Positions 41,001 to 49,114 of a stretch of 64,000 bases of DNA are shown here, piece by piece. The notes under the pieces were generated by a model. That model worked only from the letters and a program-made list of their open reading frames with translations. It had not been told where the DNA came from and did no database searches. How positions within the stretch are numbered: the first letter of the stretch is position 1; the number at the start of each line of letters is the position of its first letter. The stretch is from Chlorops oryzae (taxonomy: Eukaryota > Arthropoda > Insecta > Diptera > Chloropidae), in assembly GCA_020466095.1 (NCBI GenBank), contig CM035806.1, positions 135,951,680 through 136,015,679 of the forward strand, given 5' to 3'. Made by a program: the position numbers and the translations under genes.

Positions 41001-42948
41001 CCCAGTACACCCGGATCGGCGTCTGTTACCTACCAGCGAATGCACAGCAATGACTCGGATTATCAGAATAGCGTGGGTGGCGGCAGTGGCAACTGCAACA
41101 GCAGCACGACAAATGGCGGCGGACAAGGTGGGACACAAAATACGACTTCAACAGCAAACACGGGACGGTCCAGTGTCGAGTAACTGGATAGTCCCGACAA
41201 ATGAAATCTCAAAAAAAAAAAAAACCAAAAATTGCAAAAGAAAATTCTAACTCGTTTCGAATAAATCATTAAATATTAACCCATATACGTTACAACGCGA
41301 TGCGTAACGCGCGCGCGCGCCCGGCTATGACAGCATTGCATCCAATTGGTTTCGATCCGATTCTGATTCAGGACACAAAAAACCACTCGAAATCGAGTCG
41401 TCGTGTACGCGAACCGAATTCGGCCCAAAACCTCATTCATTTATTTCATTTTTTTTAAATACATATACATACATAGGTATATGTATATATATACATATGT
41501 AAATCTATAATTATACATACATATATATGCATACTTATGTAATTTGAAACGCGAGCGTGGCTTTCTCGTTCTAATCCGTCCCGAAGCGACTCGTTTCGTG
41601 TCGTCTGTTTGCGTCTCTTTTCATCCGAATGCCTCGTAGTTAGTCTCGTAGCTTTAAGATTTCAATGATTTTCTAAAAAAAAAAACAAAAAAATTCTCAT
41701 GATAATTATAATGATAACGATTATAATGATAATGATAATGATCTTATAATTAACACTAATCACACAAAATAGCATCACTAGCTAATCACCAGGCAAATAG
41801 ATACCGGCAGTCCTCGTCACCGGCCCGACAGCGCATCATGAGTGGCGGGACCTTGGGTTGTGGCGGCAGCGGCAGCGGCAATGTGTGTGTCGGCGGTGGT
41901 GGTGCCAATCAGCTAAATGCGTACGGACGTAGTTCGAAGAGAAACATGCTCTCGCCGTATCGAACCCAACAGCCAATGCAAAAGCCGACGCCAATCGGTG
42001 GATCAATGCAAAATATGTCACCTCTGGCCCATCGACCTCCGCGTCGCAGTTCGGCGGTGGGCATTTGCAATGATAATAAATCCAAGTTGCCCTCAAGCTA
42101 TCGCAGTCACAGCGTCGATGGGCTATTGGATAGCAGTAGTAGCTCAAATTCCGTTGGCCTTAGAACGAAACGAACAGCGTATTGCCGAGGTGGCACGCAT
42201 TGTGGCCGCTGGTAGCACGGCGCTAACGAACGCCAGCTCGACGAGCACACTGCAGCCGAACGATGATTACAATTGCATTTCGATGGGCTCACTAACCGAG
42301 CTGAAGGAGCCCGATTCGGTGCCCAGCATCAACGTCGTATCGAAGCGCGAGAAATCCAATCTGAATCCAATCGTCAATGCTCAGCATCGGAAATCGCGCA
42401 GTCTCGATCATTTCCTCGATGATCAAACATTGGCCATGATGGTTGCCGCCGCACCATCTGCGCCAGCCGAAGGTACTCAGAGCATGCAGAATCTTGCTAT
42501 GCCCATAACGCCCGAAGTAACGCAACTCAATGAGCCATTGTCATCGTCGTCGTCGTCGTCGTCGCGCGCGAAGGCACAGACCGGAAGGACAACGCTGCCG
42601 CCGCCACAACACACAGAGTTTCGCCACAGCAGCACAAAAGCCACCCGCCAAAGTCCCGAGGGCATCAGTTCCACGGAGGACGAGCACGAGGACTCGCAGT
42701 CGATCAGCAGCGATAGCAATTCTAATAGCCACAGCATGATCACGGCCAGTGGCGCTGATAGCAACGGAAAGAGCCAAACGAGAGCGGCGGCGCATTTGCA
42801 TCGCGGCAGCCAGAATCGCCATAGCAAGATGTCGTCGACTTCCTTGGGCTCGGCGGGAGCGCCGTCTTTGTCGCCGTCCAACAGCACCAATAACAAGACA
42901 ATTTTCAATCGAACGATGAAAAAAGTTCGATCGCTCATCAAAAAGTAA
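13037..42948 (+). CDS. Ect4: SARM1 orthologue (Ect4/dSarm), gene span
   Basis: This span covers all coding exons of a Toll/interleukin-1 receptor adaptor of the SARM1 family, a neuronal NADase that drives axon degeneration in flies and mammals. Seven exons join in phase from 13037 to 41183 and give 1181 residues; an alternative start exon at 36451 gives 1027 residues. Domain order is a low-complexity N-terminus, an ARM domain, two SAM domains and a TIR domain, which is the SARM1 architecture. The catalytic glutamate of the TIR is residue 1050 of the long form and 896 of the short form by my exon counts. An optional 3' exon at 41793 may extend the C-terminus. Exon joins were inferred from GT/AG sites and phase, with no transcript data. 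Confidence 0.9.
14286..14345 (+). repeat. GA microsatellite
   Basis: About 60 bp of nearly pure GAGAGA. It opens opposite in base sense to the CT tract 260 bp further on. Confidence 0.9.
14607..15150 (+). repeat. CT satellite with a 14-bp unit
   Basis: (CT)n flanks a tandem array of CACTCTCGCTCTCT (14 bp) from about 14790 to 15060. As with the 13-bp array at 3890, the unit length keeps several frames open as Ser/Leu/His/Arg repeats that are not genes. Confidence 0.95.
15914..16102. mobile_element. hAT-like MITE with 8-bp target duplication
   Basis: Ends CAGGGCCGTTTTTAGGC and GCCTAGAAACGGCCCTG are inverted copies. Flanks GTTCGCGA (15906-15913) and CTTCGCGA (16103-16110) agree at 7 of 8 bases, the duplication length of hAT transposons. 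CAGGG-type ends also suit hAT. It is 189 bp and non-autonomous. Internal GGGCCCGCACCACA blocks are repeated. Confidence 0.78.
16906..17912 (+). mobile_element. Harbinger-like TIR element carrying a SINE and an ORF
   Basis: Ends TGCTATGTTCTCACTA and TAGTGAGAATATAGCA are inverted repeats, flanked by TTA on both sides (16903-16905, 17913-17915), the 3-bp duplication typical of PIF/Harbinger. Inside, 17470-17763 encodes 97 residues ([20 protein letters not shown]...), possibly a relic of the transposon's own protein; I do not recognise the domain. A SINE is inserted at 16996. Confidence 0.65.
16996..17238 (+). mobile_element. tRNA-derived SINE with perfect 12-bp TSD
   Basis: An A-box-like TAGCGTAGGGGATGCG and a B-box GGTTCGATTCC lie at the 5' end as in tRNA-derived SINEs. 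The 3' end is a CCTACCTACCTA tail. TAGGGTTTACTA is duplicated exactly at 16984-16995 and 17239-17250. A second copy in reverse orientation is at 25544-25790. Confidence 0.9.
19215..20040 (+). repeat. dispersed repeat, copy B
   Basis: Same blocks as copy A, plus CGCCCTTATGCCACGCCCAC. It ends ...CTCGACACAGTGTGGCGGATATAAA. The open frame at 19887 ([20 protein letters not shown]) belongs to the repeat end and is seen in copies C and D, so it is not a host gene. Confidence 0.75.
20066..20205 (+). repeat. GA/GACA microsatellite
   Basis: About 140 bp of GAGAGA with GACAGA interruptions at the end of dispersed repeat copy B, about 200 bp upstream of the candidate alternative Ect4 leader. Confidence 0.95.
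20380..21546 (+). other. Ect4: candidate alternative first exon (mostly 5' UTR) of Ect4
   Basis: This unique, A-rich, repeat-poor stretch resembles a long fly 5' leader and sits about 200 bp downstream of a GA tract. It ends at a strong donor, GAAC/GTAAGT (21546/21547). A short ATG frame opens at 21528 (MFKAIE) and reaches the donor in phase 1. Another small frame at 21309 ([10 protein letters not shown]...) closes in the exon. Phase 1 does not fit the phase-0 exon at 27625: joining them would give MFKAIERR and then a stop. The simplest reading is a non-coding leader with small upstream ORFs, with translation starting downstream (for example Met at 27733). An unseen exon or a different gene is possible. 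Confidence 0.42.
22101..22809. mobile_element. foldback element with about 170-bp inverted arms
   Basis: TATATGGAGCATTTCACGTG at the left is mirrored by CACGTGAAATGCCCCATATA at the right, and similarity continues through AAGTTCATACCTGGGATTTC and CTGCGTCTCGTAAATAA. The loop is about 260 bp without a credible ORF. Long arms and small loop suit a foldback or non-autonomous TIR element. Confidence 0.75.
23025..23905 (+). repeat. dispersed repeat, copy C
   Basis: Starts AGGGTGTTATAGTCAATAAA and ends CTCGACACAGTGTGTGGCG, as copies A and B. An internal AAAATT-type microsatellite (about 23122-23262) has replaced or expanded one block. An expanded GACAGACGGACG tract lies at 23716-23765. Confidence 0.75.
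25405..25801. mobile_element. hairpin MITE interrupted by a SINE
   Basis: GGGGCTCGCTCCAG opens the left arm and CTGGAGCGAGCCC the right arm. Inside, AACTTCATATAAAAAAACGC and its inverse form the stem. The right tip is split by the SINE at 25544-25790. Confidence 0.7.
25544..25790 (-). mobile_element. tRNA-derived SINE, reverse copy with 10-bp TSD
   Basis: On the minus strand it carries the same TAGCGTAGGGG A-box and GGTTCGATTCC B-box as the copy at 16996, and the tail appears here as TTGGTTGGTTGG. GAGCGAGCCC is duplicated at 25534-25543 and 25791-25800. Confidence 0.9.
26574..27395. mobile_element. possible TIR element
   Basis: TGGGGTGGTATAGAAACCG at the left resembles the inverse of CGGTTTCTATAACAGCCCA at the right. 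The interior is AT-rich; an ORF at 26755-27042 has no recognised domain. Only the ends support the call. Confidence 0.35.
27625..27977 (+). CDS. Ect4: Ect4 coding exon, Ser-rich linker
   Basis: The acceptor is TTGATAG before GTCGTT and the donor is GAA/GTAAGT. The 353-nt exon starts in phase 0 and ends in phase 2. It encodes [18 protein letters not shown]..., a long serine run, then ATG at 27733 ([20 protein letters not shown]), which could start translation from the upstream alternative leader. The tail ...SAINQLKE joins across the intron to [11 protein letters not shown]. The segment is low complexity with a short charged helix; it lies N-terminal to the ARM domain and has no catalytic role that I can see. 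Confidence 0.85.
28069..28462 (+). CDS. Ect4: Ect4 coding exon upstream of ARM domain
   Basis: A 91-bp intron (27978-28068) with a CT-rich 3' end separates this exon from the previous one. The exon enters in phase 2, completing a Lys codon, and leaves in phase 0 at donor ATACAG/GTGCGT. It encodes about 131 residues beginning [17 protein letters not shown], acidic and Ser/Thr-rich, ending EENAAVIQ. It then joins in phase to the exon at 38052. No domain is recognised. Codon usage is clearly coding, and high GC relative to the introns supports the call. Confidence 0.85.
29470..29578 (+). mobile_element. tRNA-like SINE relic
   Basis: GCTCACAGCGTAGCGCG resembles an A-box region and GGTTCAAATCC (29533-29543) is a clean B-box, followed by CCGGGCC and an A/T tail. 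It differs from the SINE at 16996, so it is another family or a tRNA-related pseudogene. Confidence 0.5.
29702..29835 (-). mobile_element. tRNA-like SINE relic, minus strand
   Basis: On the minus strand TGGCGTAGTGAAAGCG matches an A-box and GAGTTCAATTCC a B-box. The downstream CAGGCGAAAAAAAGAATGG resembles the tail-ward part of other SINEs here. Confidence 0.5.
31303..31596. mobile_element. MITE with about 40-bp TIRs
   Basis: GCATATCGTTACCTTAATGT... and its inverse at 31596 match nearly perfectly over about 40 bp. The interior contains two direct copies of ATCATGGTCAATTTGGGGGC. It has no ORF. Confidence 0.8.
31915..32300 (+). repeat. degenerate tandem repeat around TTTCGGACTCAT
   Basis: About eight copies of a loose 40-60-bp unit with core TACATATTTCGGACTCAT and a CTCAGTC companion. 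The reverse-complement core recurs at 30025-30170 (GAAATGAGTCCGAA). It is non-coding. Confidence 0.6.
33330..34250 (+). repeat. GA satellite, 8-bp AGAGAAAG array in centre
   Basis: About 900 bp of purine-only sequence; 33460-33650 is a regular array of the 8-bp unit AGAGAAAG, with more degenerate GTGAGAGA units on both sides. The opposite-strand frames are Ser/Leu/Phe runs, not genes. Confidence 0.95.
35273..35585 (+). repeat. (GACC)n tetranucleotide satellite
   Basis: About 75 near-perfect GACC units with a few single-base breaks (35290-35325, 35484, 35534, 35574). Reading as PTDR in one sense and GRSV in the other explains the long open frames on both strands, which are artefacts. Confidence 0.97.
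36280..36450 (+). promoter_or_regulatory. Ect4: probable internal promoter and 5' UTR of short Ect4 isoform
   Basis: An ATG with an in-frame stop just upstream and no convincing acceptor implies a leader exon here. The region holds a GT microsatellite near 36327-36350 and a CAACAACAACAACAGCAACAA leader. The exact start site is not determinable by eye. Confidence 0.45.
36451..37053 (+). CDS. Ect4: Ect4 alternative first coding exon, short SARM isoform
   Basis: This exon encodes 201 residues starting [20 protein letters not shown]. An in-frame TGA at 36427 lies just upstream, so the ATG at 36451 is a true start rather than internal coding. It ends at AACAAG/GTAGAG in phase 0 and joins the ARM exon at 38052. 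The peptide has an SP-rich stretch ([17 protein letters not shown]), then Ser/Ala and Asn/Ala low-complexity runs, and ends [13 protein letters not shown]. The 5' UTR with CAA repeats precedes it. This implies an internal promoter around 36000-36400 and a 1027-residue protein. Confidence 0.82.
37054..38051 (+). other. Ect4 intron before the ARM exon
   Basis: About 1 kb, AT-rich. ACAGTGGCGAGCAGAAATGA at 37153 resembles the end of a Tc1/mariner-type element, and GAGCAAAACTGAGTAAATGC lies inverted near 37345-37370. A CT microsatellite at 37994-38032 forms the pyrimidine tract of the 38052 acceptor. Confidence 0.6.
38052..39953 (+). CDS. Ect4: Ect4 core exon: ARM and tandem SAM domains, TIR start
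   Basis: One 634-codon exon, phase 0 at both ends. After about 90 Ser/Thr-rich residues the ARM domain starts near [16 protein letters not shown] (about 38330) and runs to about 39420, including [15 protein letters not shown] and the [14 protein letters not shown] helix. In SARM1 this domain senses NAD+/NMN and holds the TIR inactive. SAM1 follows ([18 protein letters not shown]..., about 39436-39650) and SAM2 ([16 protein letters not shown]..., about 39660-39855), which build the octamer ring. The TIR begins at [18 protein letters not shown] (about 39890) and is interrupted at donor AAA/GTGAGT. Length and domain order match SARM1 orthologues. Confidence 0.97.
40040..40219 (+). CDS. Ect4: Ect4 TIR exon: BB loop and central strands
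   Basis: Sixty codons, phase 0 at both ends, after an 86-bp intron. It encodes [20 protein letters not shown] and then [20 protein letters not shown], ending DWVHR. The [15 protein letters not shown] stretch corresponds to the BB-loop region of the TIR, which shapes the NAD+ pocket in SARM1. The donor is weak (CGG/GTTAGT). The next codon, in the following exon, is the catalytic glutamate. Confidence 0.96.
40235..40650 (+). repeat. CT-rich intron between TIR exons
   Basis: Nearly the whole 463-bp intron (40220-40682) is (CTCTCC)n with CTGTCACCAT interruptions. It lies between the codons DWVHR and the catalytic Glu. Confidence 0.95.
40683..40852 (+). CDS. Ect4: Ect4 TIR exon carrying the catalytic glutamate
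   Basis: The exon opens with GAA for the Glu in [14 protein letters not shown]. This position aligns with the catalytic Glu642 of human SARM1, so NADase activity is predicted to be intact. It continues [20 protein letters not shown] and [19 protein letters not shown], ending phase 2 at CG/GTAATT. The exon completes the TIR fold. Both flanking introns are CT-rich. Confidence 0.96.
40955..41183 (+). CDS. Ect4: Ect4 terminal exon, standard C-terminus
   Basis: A CT-rich acceptor (TATCTCAG) precedes an A that completes the split Arg codon, then [20 protein letters not shown]. The TIR finishes within the first residues, followed by about 70 residues rich in Ser, Gly and Asn ([20 protein letters not shown]). 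The stop is TAA at 41181-41183. A possible weak phase-0 donor, AATAGC/GTGGGT at 41072/41073, could skip this tail in favour of the exon at 41793. Confidence 0.9.
41184..41792 (+). other. Ect4: Ect4 3' UTR of the short form, or intron of a long form
   Basis: No coding frame is evident. A polyadenylation-type AATAAA lies at 41260-41265, followed by a run of GC-alternating bases (GCGCGCGCGC near 41308) and ACATA/GATAAT short repeats. It would be the 3' UTR when transcripts stop at 41183, or intron when they join the 41793 exon. Confidence 0.5.
41793..42948 (+). CDS. Ect4: Ect4 optional 3' coding exon, long C-terminal tail, frame broken near 42150
   Basis: The DNA is GC-rich and coding-like across 1.1 kb. 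After acceptor ATCACCAG (41785-41792) one frame reads [19 protein letters not shown]... to [15 protein letters not shown]. From about 42154 a different frame reads [20 protein letters not shown], then [33 protein letters not shown], and ends KKVRSLIKK with TAA at 42946-42948. A one-base surplus or two-base deficit at 42150-42154 (AATTCCGTTGGCC) would explain the switch. The tail is Ser-rich with short basic and acidic blocks and no known domain. A real intron of about 80 bp is an alternative, but I see no good splice pair. The link to the TIR exon is inferred. Confidence 0.6.
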
Positions 42949-43026
42949 GCATCCTAAACGAACTCTACAAAGCGAAAGCAATTGACCTTTTAAGGTATTA
43001 ACTGTCTCCCTCTCACTCTCCCCCTC

Positions 43027-43061
<35 letters not shown>

Positions 43062-44584
43062 GGCTATCTTTCAATATATCGCGCTCGCTCCATCTGTTTT
43101 TAATACCAATCTCACGAGAATTGCTTTTGTTGTCCTATTCAATCCGGTGTTTGCGCCTCCTCATCGAAAATACCTTCATACCTCCCGGTCATCACTTTGA
43201 TAATCCCCCGATAGAATGCCCATTTCGATTGTGCTCACATTTTCATCTCATTTACTGCTTTATTGTCCGTCTCCTTATTGGTTTATTTATAGAACAAGAT
43301 AATTAAGCTTTTATCCTTTCGTTCATGGGTGATGGAAATTGTGAAGGTCCATTGACCAGTTTGAATATTAAAAAAAAAAAAAAAAAATTAAAAGATGGTA
43401 GCTTTCTTGTTCTTCTCTTGCTTTAAATAATTCGATAAGGCTTATCGCAACAATCATTTCAGCAATTAGAGTGTCAAGAATCTTAAAAGAACAATTTTCG
43501 AAAAAAAAAAATAATTAAAAACCGGACCTCACTATTTTTCGTAAGAGCTTCTCTTATATCGCATGAAATGGAAAAGTTCCCCTAATAACTGAGCAATTGG
43601 ACCGCTAAAAGTTGTCAATTGTTTCTCTCAGAAAACGCAATAATATGAGGAAGTCTAAGATATATGTATGTAAAAACTTATTTAATTCGTAATTGGAAGG
43701 TCCCTGATTATTCCATGAACAGATCATAAACAATAGCGGTGCGATCTCTATTAAAATTCTTAGTTTTTCTCCCTTTTAGCCTGAAGCTCGAAAGCTTTAG
43801 GTTGCATGCTTTCGTAATTTTATTCGTAATTGTAAACGTATCCGTAATCTAGAGCCCAATACTTATATTCCTATGCGTATGGCTTGCATGCTTCTGTACG
43901 TAAACAAGCAAAGCAAAACTAAGTTCAGACAAAACACTACAAAGTATTATGATGCCTAAATTCTAATAGCGCAGAAATTAAAGAAGATATTCAGCAAACG
44001 CAAACGTATGAAAGCAGTTTCAATCAACAACATGTATTCAACGGAATTTGCGGAAATTCCTGTACTAATCGAAACCAAGCATAACTGGGGAACGTGTACA
44101 TACTCGTAAATGACTAAATCGAATTGGGAAAACTTTCAAATTGTCAAGAAGAAAGGGAATTGAGGTTTTAATTTGACAATTAGTTGAATTGTACACTGAA
44201 ATTTTGTGTACCTATTTTTAATTTTTTTTTTTTTTTTAACTCAATTCCAAATTGATTAAAGAAATCAAAAATGTACCCAAAAATAAAGATTTTCGAATGA
44301 AGAGTGCCAGCGATCACGATTCATTCAATTTACGTTTACATATATGCACCCCTCTTATAAGCACTATCTTTCGTGCATTTTGCACGGTGCTTATATCCGG
44401 GGGCATACTGTACATGCAAGCCAAAGCTTTAAGGAAAATTGTTAAACAAAATTTCTAATTCACTAACAATTATTGCCATATTTAAATAATTATTAGGGGT
44501 CTTCCCTCAAACGTGAAAATATCGAAAAAGCGGAAAAATGTACAAATTTTTCATGCAAAACTTTGTTCATTAATTTCTAAGCCT

Positions 44585-44930
44585 CCCAGCGGCCAACCGC
44601 CTACAAAGTATACGAGGTCTAAGCGACCCGAATATTAATAGCTACAAAGTAAACTAGATTGTAGGCAACCTGCCTGGCAATAGCTTACAAAGTATACGAG
44701 ACAGTAAGCGACCTGAAAATTAATAGCTACAAAGTATACAAGAATGTAGGCGAACCGCCACCAATAGCTTATTTTATGTTGTGGTGGTGGTGGTCACTCT
44801 ACAAAACAGCCACGCTCAAACAAAAGTATACTAGAATGGTATATGAGGTCGTATGCATTACCGCCTATGTCCTACGGAATGTGTTACGGTTCATTGCTTC
44901 TGTAGGCATCATTTTGACCGCCGCTGCCCA
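44585..44930. mobile_element. CCCAGCGG-ended MITE, copy 2
   Basis: CCCAGCGGCCAACCGCC at the left, a decayed right end (TTGACCGCCGCTGCCC), and the shared internal blocks GCTTACAAAGTATACGAG and TATGAGGTCGTATGCATTACC. Confidence 0.75.
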
Positions 44931-46984
44931 ACAAACCATAAGAGTCAGAAAATAAACTTTTCTGGTTCCTTTTTCGGAGCTTTCACCTTCCTAAAGAGTG
45001 CATAAAATAATCCTTAACGATCCCAAAACCCTCAGAAAAGAGAGGGTTTTCCTTTGAAAATGGTTCAACTGAAAGAGCTCCTAATTCCTTTCAGAAAACA
45101 TGATTTTCTGACAGATTCTGTGGAATCTTAAAGAGCTCATAAATCAACAGCTCAAAAGTACACGCTACTTGAGCATTTTCTATTGTTCAGAATGGTAAAA
45201 AAAAAAAAACGGTTTTTGACTGTTTTAAGTGTTTGGTTTTTGAGAAACAATTTTTTATACTCTTTTTACACATCTAAAGTAGTAATTTCTAGGAGCGCTC
45301 ATAAAAGGCTCTCAAGTTGGATTCTATTAAGAGTCCTTTTTTAGGAGCGCTCTGACAATGGTTTGCTGGGTGGGCTTCGTGATTTACGAGTTGCCGAGGC
45401 AAATACACGTCTAAGGGAAGACGATTATTATATTATTTTTTTCGAAACACAGTCTAACAAACCCCTTTCTCCGCTTTACTTGCATTTCATACTATTTTCC
45501 GAATGCTTTTTTTTTTTTTTTGTTTGTTTGTTTGTTGTGGCCTAACTTGCGAAAGAGACAAGACGTTTAGACAATCCGGCATCCAGATGCGAACGTGTGT
45601 GCGCCGCACTCGCACTCGGCTTTATCCGAGGCTTCCAGATTCCGATATTCGAAACTATTTGCCTTGTGATTAGTTGAATTAGGCTTCGCAGAACGTTAAA
45701 ATTAACGTCGCAGTGCACTAATAAAAAAAAAATTTTTAATTAACTCTTTTTTTTAAGAAACTGTTCGCTAGAAAAATAAAAAAAAATCATTAAAAAGTGC
45801 CTAAAAAATTGTGAATTTACATGATTATATACAAATATTTAATTATACATATACAATAAATATAAATGTTACATATAATGAGAATTTAGGTATAAATTTA
45901 TATATTTCGTAAGCTTTTAAAATGTAAAGATCCATGATCTGCTTATGTATGCCTACACGTAGCTTTATTCTACTTTAGTGTGTGTTATTTACCGTATGTA
46001 TAGAGCTTAGAGAGCATACAAACTTAGATATTTGCAAGCATTGATGTACCTACTTACGGAGAAGTGAGCTCGAAAATCCCCGAATAGATCCGGCCCATTT
46101 CTGAATGAAGCGTTCCAAGTGCTTCGGCGCTTCGGTGCTTCAGCGTCCCAAAGAGAATGGCTAAGGACTTTTTGTATTGCATTGCGTTCCTTAAAATAAC
46201 GAAGATTTTTTCAATTTCGTATCGAAAAGAAAAACTCGAAATTGTTCGCCTTAAATCAAAAAATAAATATGTACATACATATGTATATCAGGACTACTGA
46301 CACATTGACTCTGATAATTCGGTAGTTTATCAGTCGTCCGTTTATTGTGAAGAGTATTTTTTTTTTTTTAGGTAGGTCCTGTTGGAATTGCATCAAAAAG
46401 TATAAATTTTGAAGAAAATTCGAACATACAGTCAAATGTCCATTACTCGAATAATCATTATCCAAAAGAATTTATAGATTTTGAGTTCAAGAGTTTTATG
46501 TTATTGTATGCTATTGCCATCCGATTCAGAGCTATGGAGCTTTGATTGTTTAATAAATTATCAACCTACCGAGACCGGCATGAAAAATATTAGATAATTT
46601 AAGTATTATTTATGCAAAAAATTGGATCGAAAACATTTGTTTAATCATTAAATAGTTTAAATATCCGAAAAAAGAAATCAAATTCAAAATATACGAATAT
46701 TATTGTTTGTTCTGTTCGTAAATTACTCGTGAAATCGAGCCAAAAAATAGAGAGAAATTTCAAATCTAATCAAAAAATTTATGAAATCGCAACAAAACAA
46801 AAAAACCAACGGGATAATGTAATACAATCTTTGACGTAAATTGTTGCAAACGTGTATATTTATAATGGGTGTGGGGGGCCGACGAGTTTAATGCTTGGTT
46901 TCCAAAAGCGCAAGAATGTCGTCGCAGGAAATCTTACAAATGCAACAACCCACGCAAACATATGGAACAGATTTGAATCAAGTA

Positions 46985-47329
46985 CCCAGCCGCCTACAAA
47001 GTATACGAGAATGTAAGCGACCTCAATATTAATAGCTACAAAGTACATATATGAGATTGTAGGCGAACTGCCTACCAATAGCTTACAAAGTATACGAGAC
47101 TGTAGGCGAACTGCCTACCAATAGCTTACAAAGTATACGAGACTGTAAGCTAACTGCCTACCAATAGCTTACTTTATGTGGTGGTGGTGGTAGGCGTTCA
47201 CACTACAAAACGGCCACGTTCGAACAAAATTATACTAGGATGGTATATAAGGTCGTATGCATTACCGCCTATGGCCTATAAAATGTGTTACCATTCATCG
47301 CTTCTGTAGGCAGCATTTTGGCCGCTGGG
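46985..47329. mobile_element. CCCAGCGG-ended MITE, copy 3
   Basis: 345 bp, flanked by TA on both sides (GTA-CCCAGC, GCTGGG-TAT). Contains three direct copies of a TACAAAGTATACGAGACTGT-type block, so it has expanded internally. Confidence 0.82.
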
Positions 47330-48499
47330 TATGGACTTGATTGTAACTGCGCTTTTGGAAATCACACATAAATTTGACGAATTATATTAATACATATATG
47401 CATGAGGAGATTCACTGGATTAAGACTTCAATATTTCTTCGATTTGTGACACATGTCAAAGAGTCGTGCAATCAATGTATAAAAATTTAGTTCTTAACAT
47501 CGTTTAATTGAGCATTATCAATTGGCAAAGCGGTTGTAGGCAACGTTTGCCTACAGAATTGTATGGAAAATTGAATAAATAAAAGAGCTTTTTTTATTTT
47601 ATGACTAAAAATTGCTGAGTCGAATAAATCTGATAAAATAAAACAAACGAAAAGAAAACGCAAAAGTGTAAACAGTATATAAAAAGTATGTATAAATATA
47701 AATGTGTATATAACTTCATATCTACTTATGATTAATCGAACGTTTCATGAGGCACTTTTTATTATTTCTTCTCTCTAAATTTTTGTTTATTTAGTCTTTT
47801 AAGATTATTGTCACTCGTTTTGTCTTCGTCATCGTTATCGTTATCGTCAACGTCGCATGTCGTTTTTTGTTTGGTGTTTTTTTTTTCTGTTTTTGTGTGT
47901 TTAATCCTCCTCGTTATATTTTAGTTTCGTGCTAATCGTTTTACGCAGCCCCGTCGCTCCGCTTTGAATAATTTTCATATACAATCTATTTATATATTTA
48001 TTATTTAAATAAGTATGTATGTATTTATTTGTCTTAAGAATTTTTATAATTATTATTCTTTCATTGCATTTAGAGCACTAGATCTTACTATACAGAACAC
48101 ATTCTGCAAACGATATATTTTATGCCTGGTTTCCCATAGTGCAGGAATTCCTGCATGTATTCAACACATGCAAACATATGGAACTAATTTCGATCAACTG
48201 CGGATTTGATTGTAACTGGTTCAATACGTTCGAATATATGGGCATTTCCAGGAAATTGTAAATTTTTTGTCGCGTCCGTATATAGCTGATTGCCATTCGG
48301 GACTGCTTGGATTTTGAAAAATATAAAAGTCCGCATAAGCTGCATGAAAGTATTGAGAAGCCAACGTACTATTTACCGCATACTTGAATTCCGGACTTTT
48401 TTTTGCTCATTTAAGTGTCGCGGGCGTCCGTCTGGAAATGCCCATATGCAGAAATTTCTGCTCTGCATTGTGGAAATAAGGCAGTACGCTCTCTTTGTA

Positions 48500-48675
48500 A
48501 AGGCTGTAGTACATGAGATGTAAAAAGCCACATTCATATGTAGCTCTGACGTAATTTTGACGTCAGGAAGTTTTTGAATACACTATATGTAACCATTTTA
48601 AAAACTTTCTGACGTCAAAATGATGTCAGAGCTACATATGAATGTGGCTTTTAACATCTCATGTACTACAGCCTT
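48500..48675. mobile_element. hairpin MITE with about 75-bp arms
   Basis: AAGGCTGTAGTACATGAGAT and its inverse at the right, continuing through ACATTCATATGTAGCTCTGACGT. The loop is about 25 bp. It has no ORF. Confidence 0.85.
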
Positions 48676-48902
48676 AAGCAATAATCGCCTAAATATTGAA
48701 TCGGAGTTATCAGTCTGACTCTGTTTTACTTGTCTGTCTTTCTGTCTGTCTCTCTGTCCACCTCTCACTGTTGATTTTAAAGGCTTTATCTTTGAATATT
48801 AAAAAAAAAAAAAACATACTTTATGTGGATGTGGCAGTTGTTCCGTTTAGAATGAACTGCCATTATTTCTAGGTATATTTTATTGCTTGCATTTTACTTT
48901 AT

Positions 48903-49004
48903 CCTATTCTGAATAATGTTTCACTTGAACTTTTCCGACAGTTTCAATAGAAATTTGTATTGAAACTGGCGGAAAATTTAAGGTGAAATATTATTCAGAA
49001 TAGG
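48903..49004. repeat. short inverted repeat
   Basis: CCTATTCTGAATAAT...CAGTTTCAATA is mirrored on the right with a few mismatches; 102 bp. It may be a small MITE. Confidence 0.75.
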
Positions 49005-49114
49005 CGACAATGTTTTTGTCTTTTATTTATATTTCGGTTTTCTGTGTTATTTTTCTTGATTTTTTGTGTTATTTCTTTCTTTTTTGTTTTTTTTTTTTTT
49101 TGTTTCTCTTTTAG

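Larger units (their letters stand above)
42949..49114 (+). other. region downstream of Ect4 with repeats
   Basis: AT-rich sequence with no recognised gene. It includes a (TATC)n run (43026-43061), two CCCAGCGG elements, hairpins at 48500 and 48903, and scattered short ORFs without domains. If the 49115 exon is used, it is intron. Confidence 0.5.

Noticed and set aside
42477..42981. Minus-strand frames of 146-154 residues opposite the SARM tail exon
   Set aside because: Shadows of the plus-strand coding sequence; hydrophobic and Asp runs are antisense of Ser and His codons.
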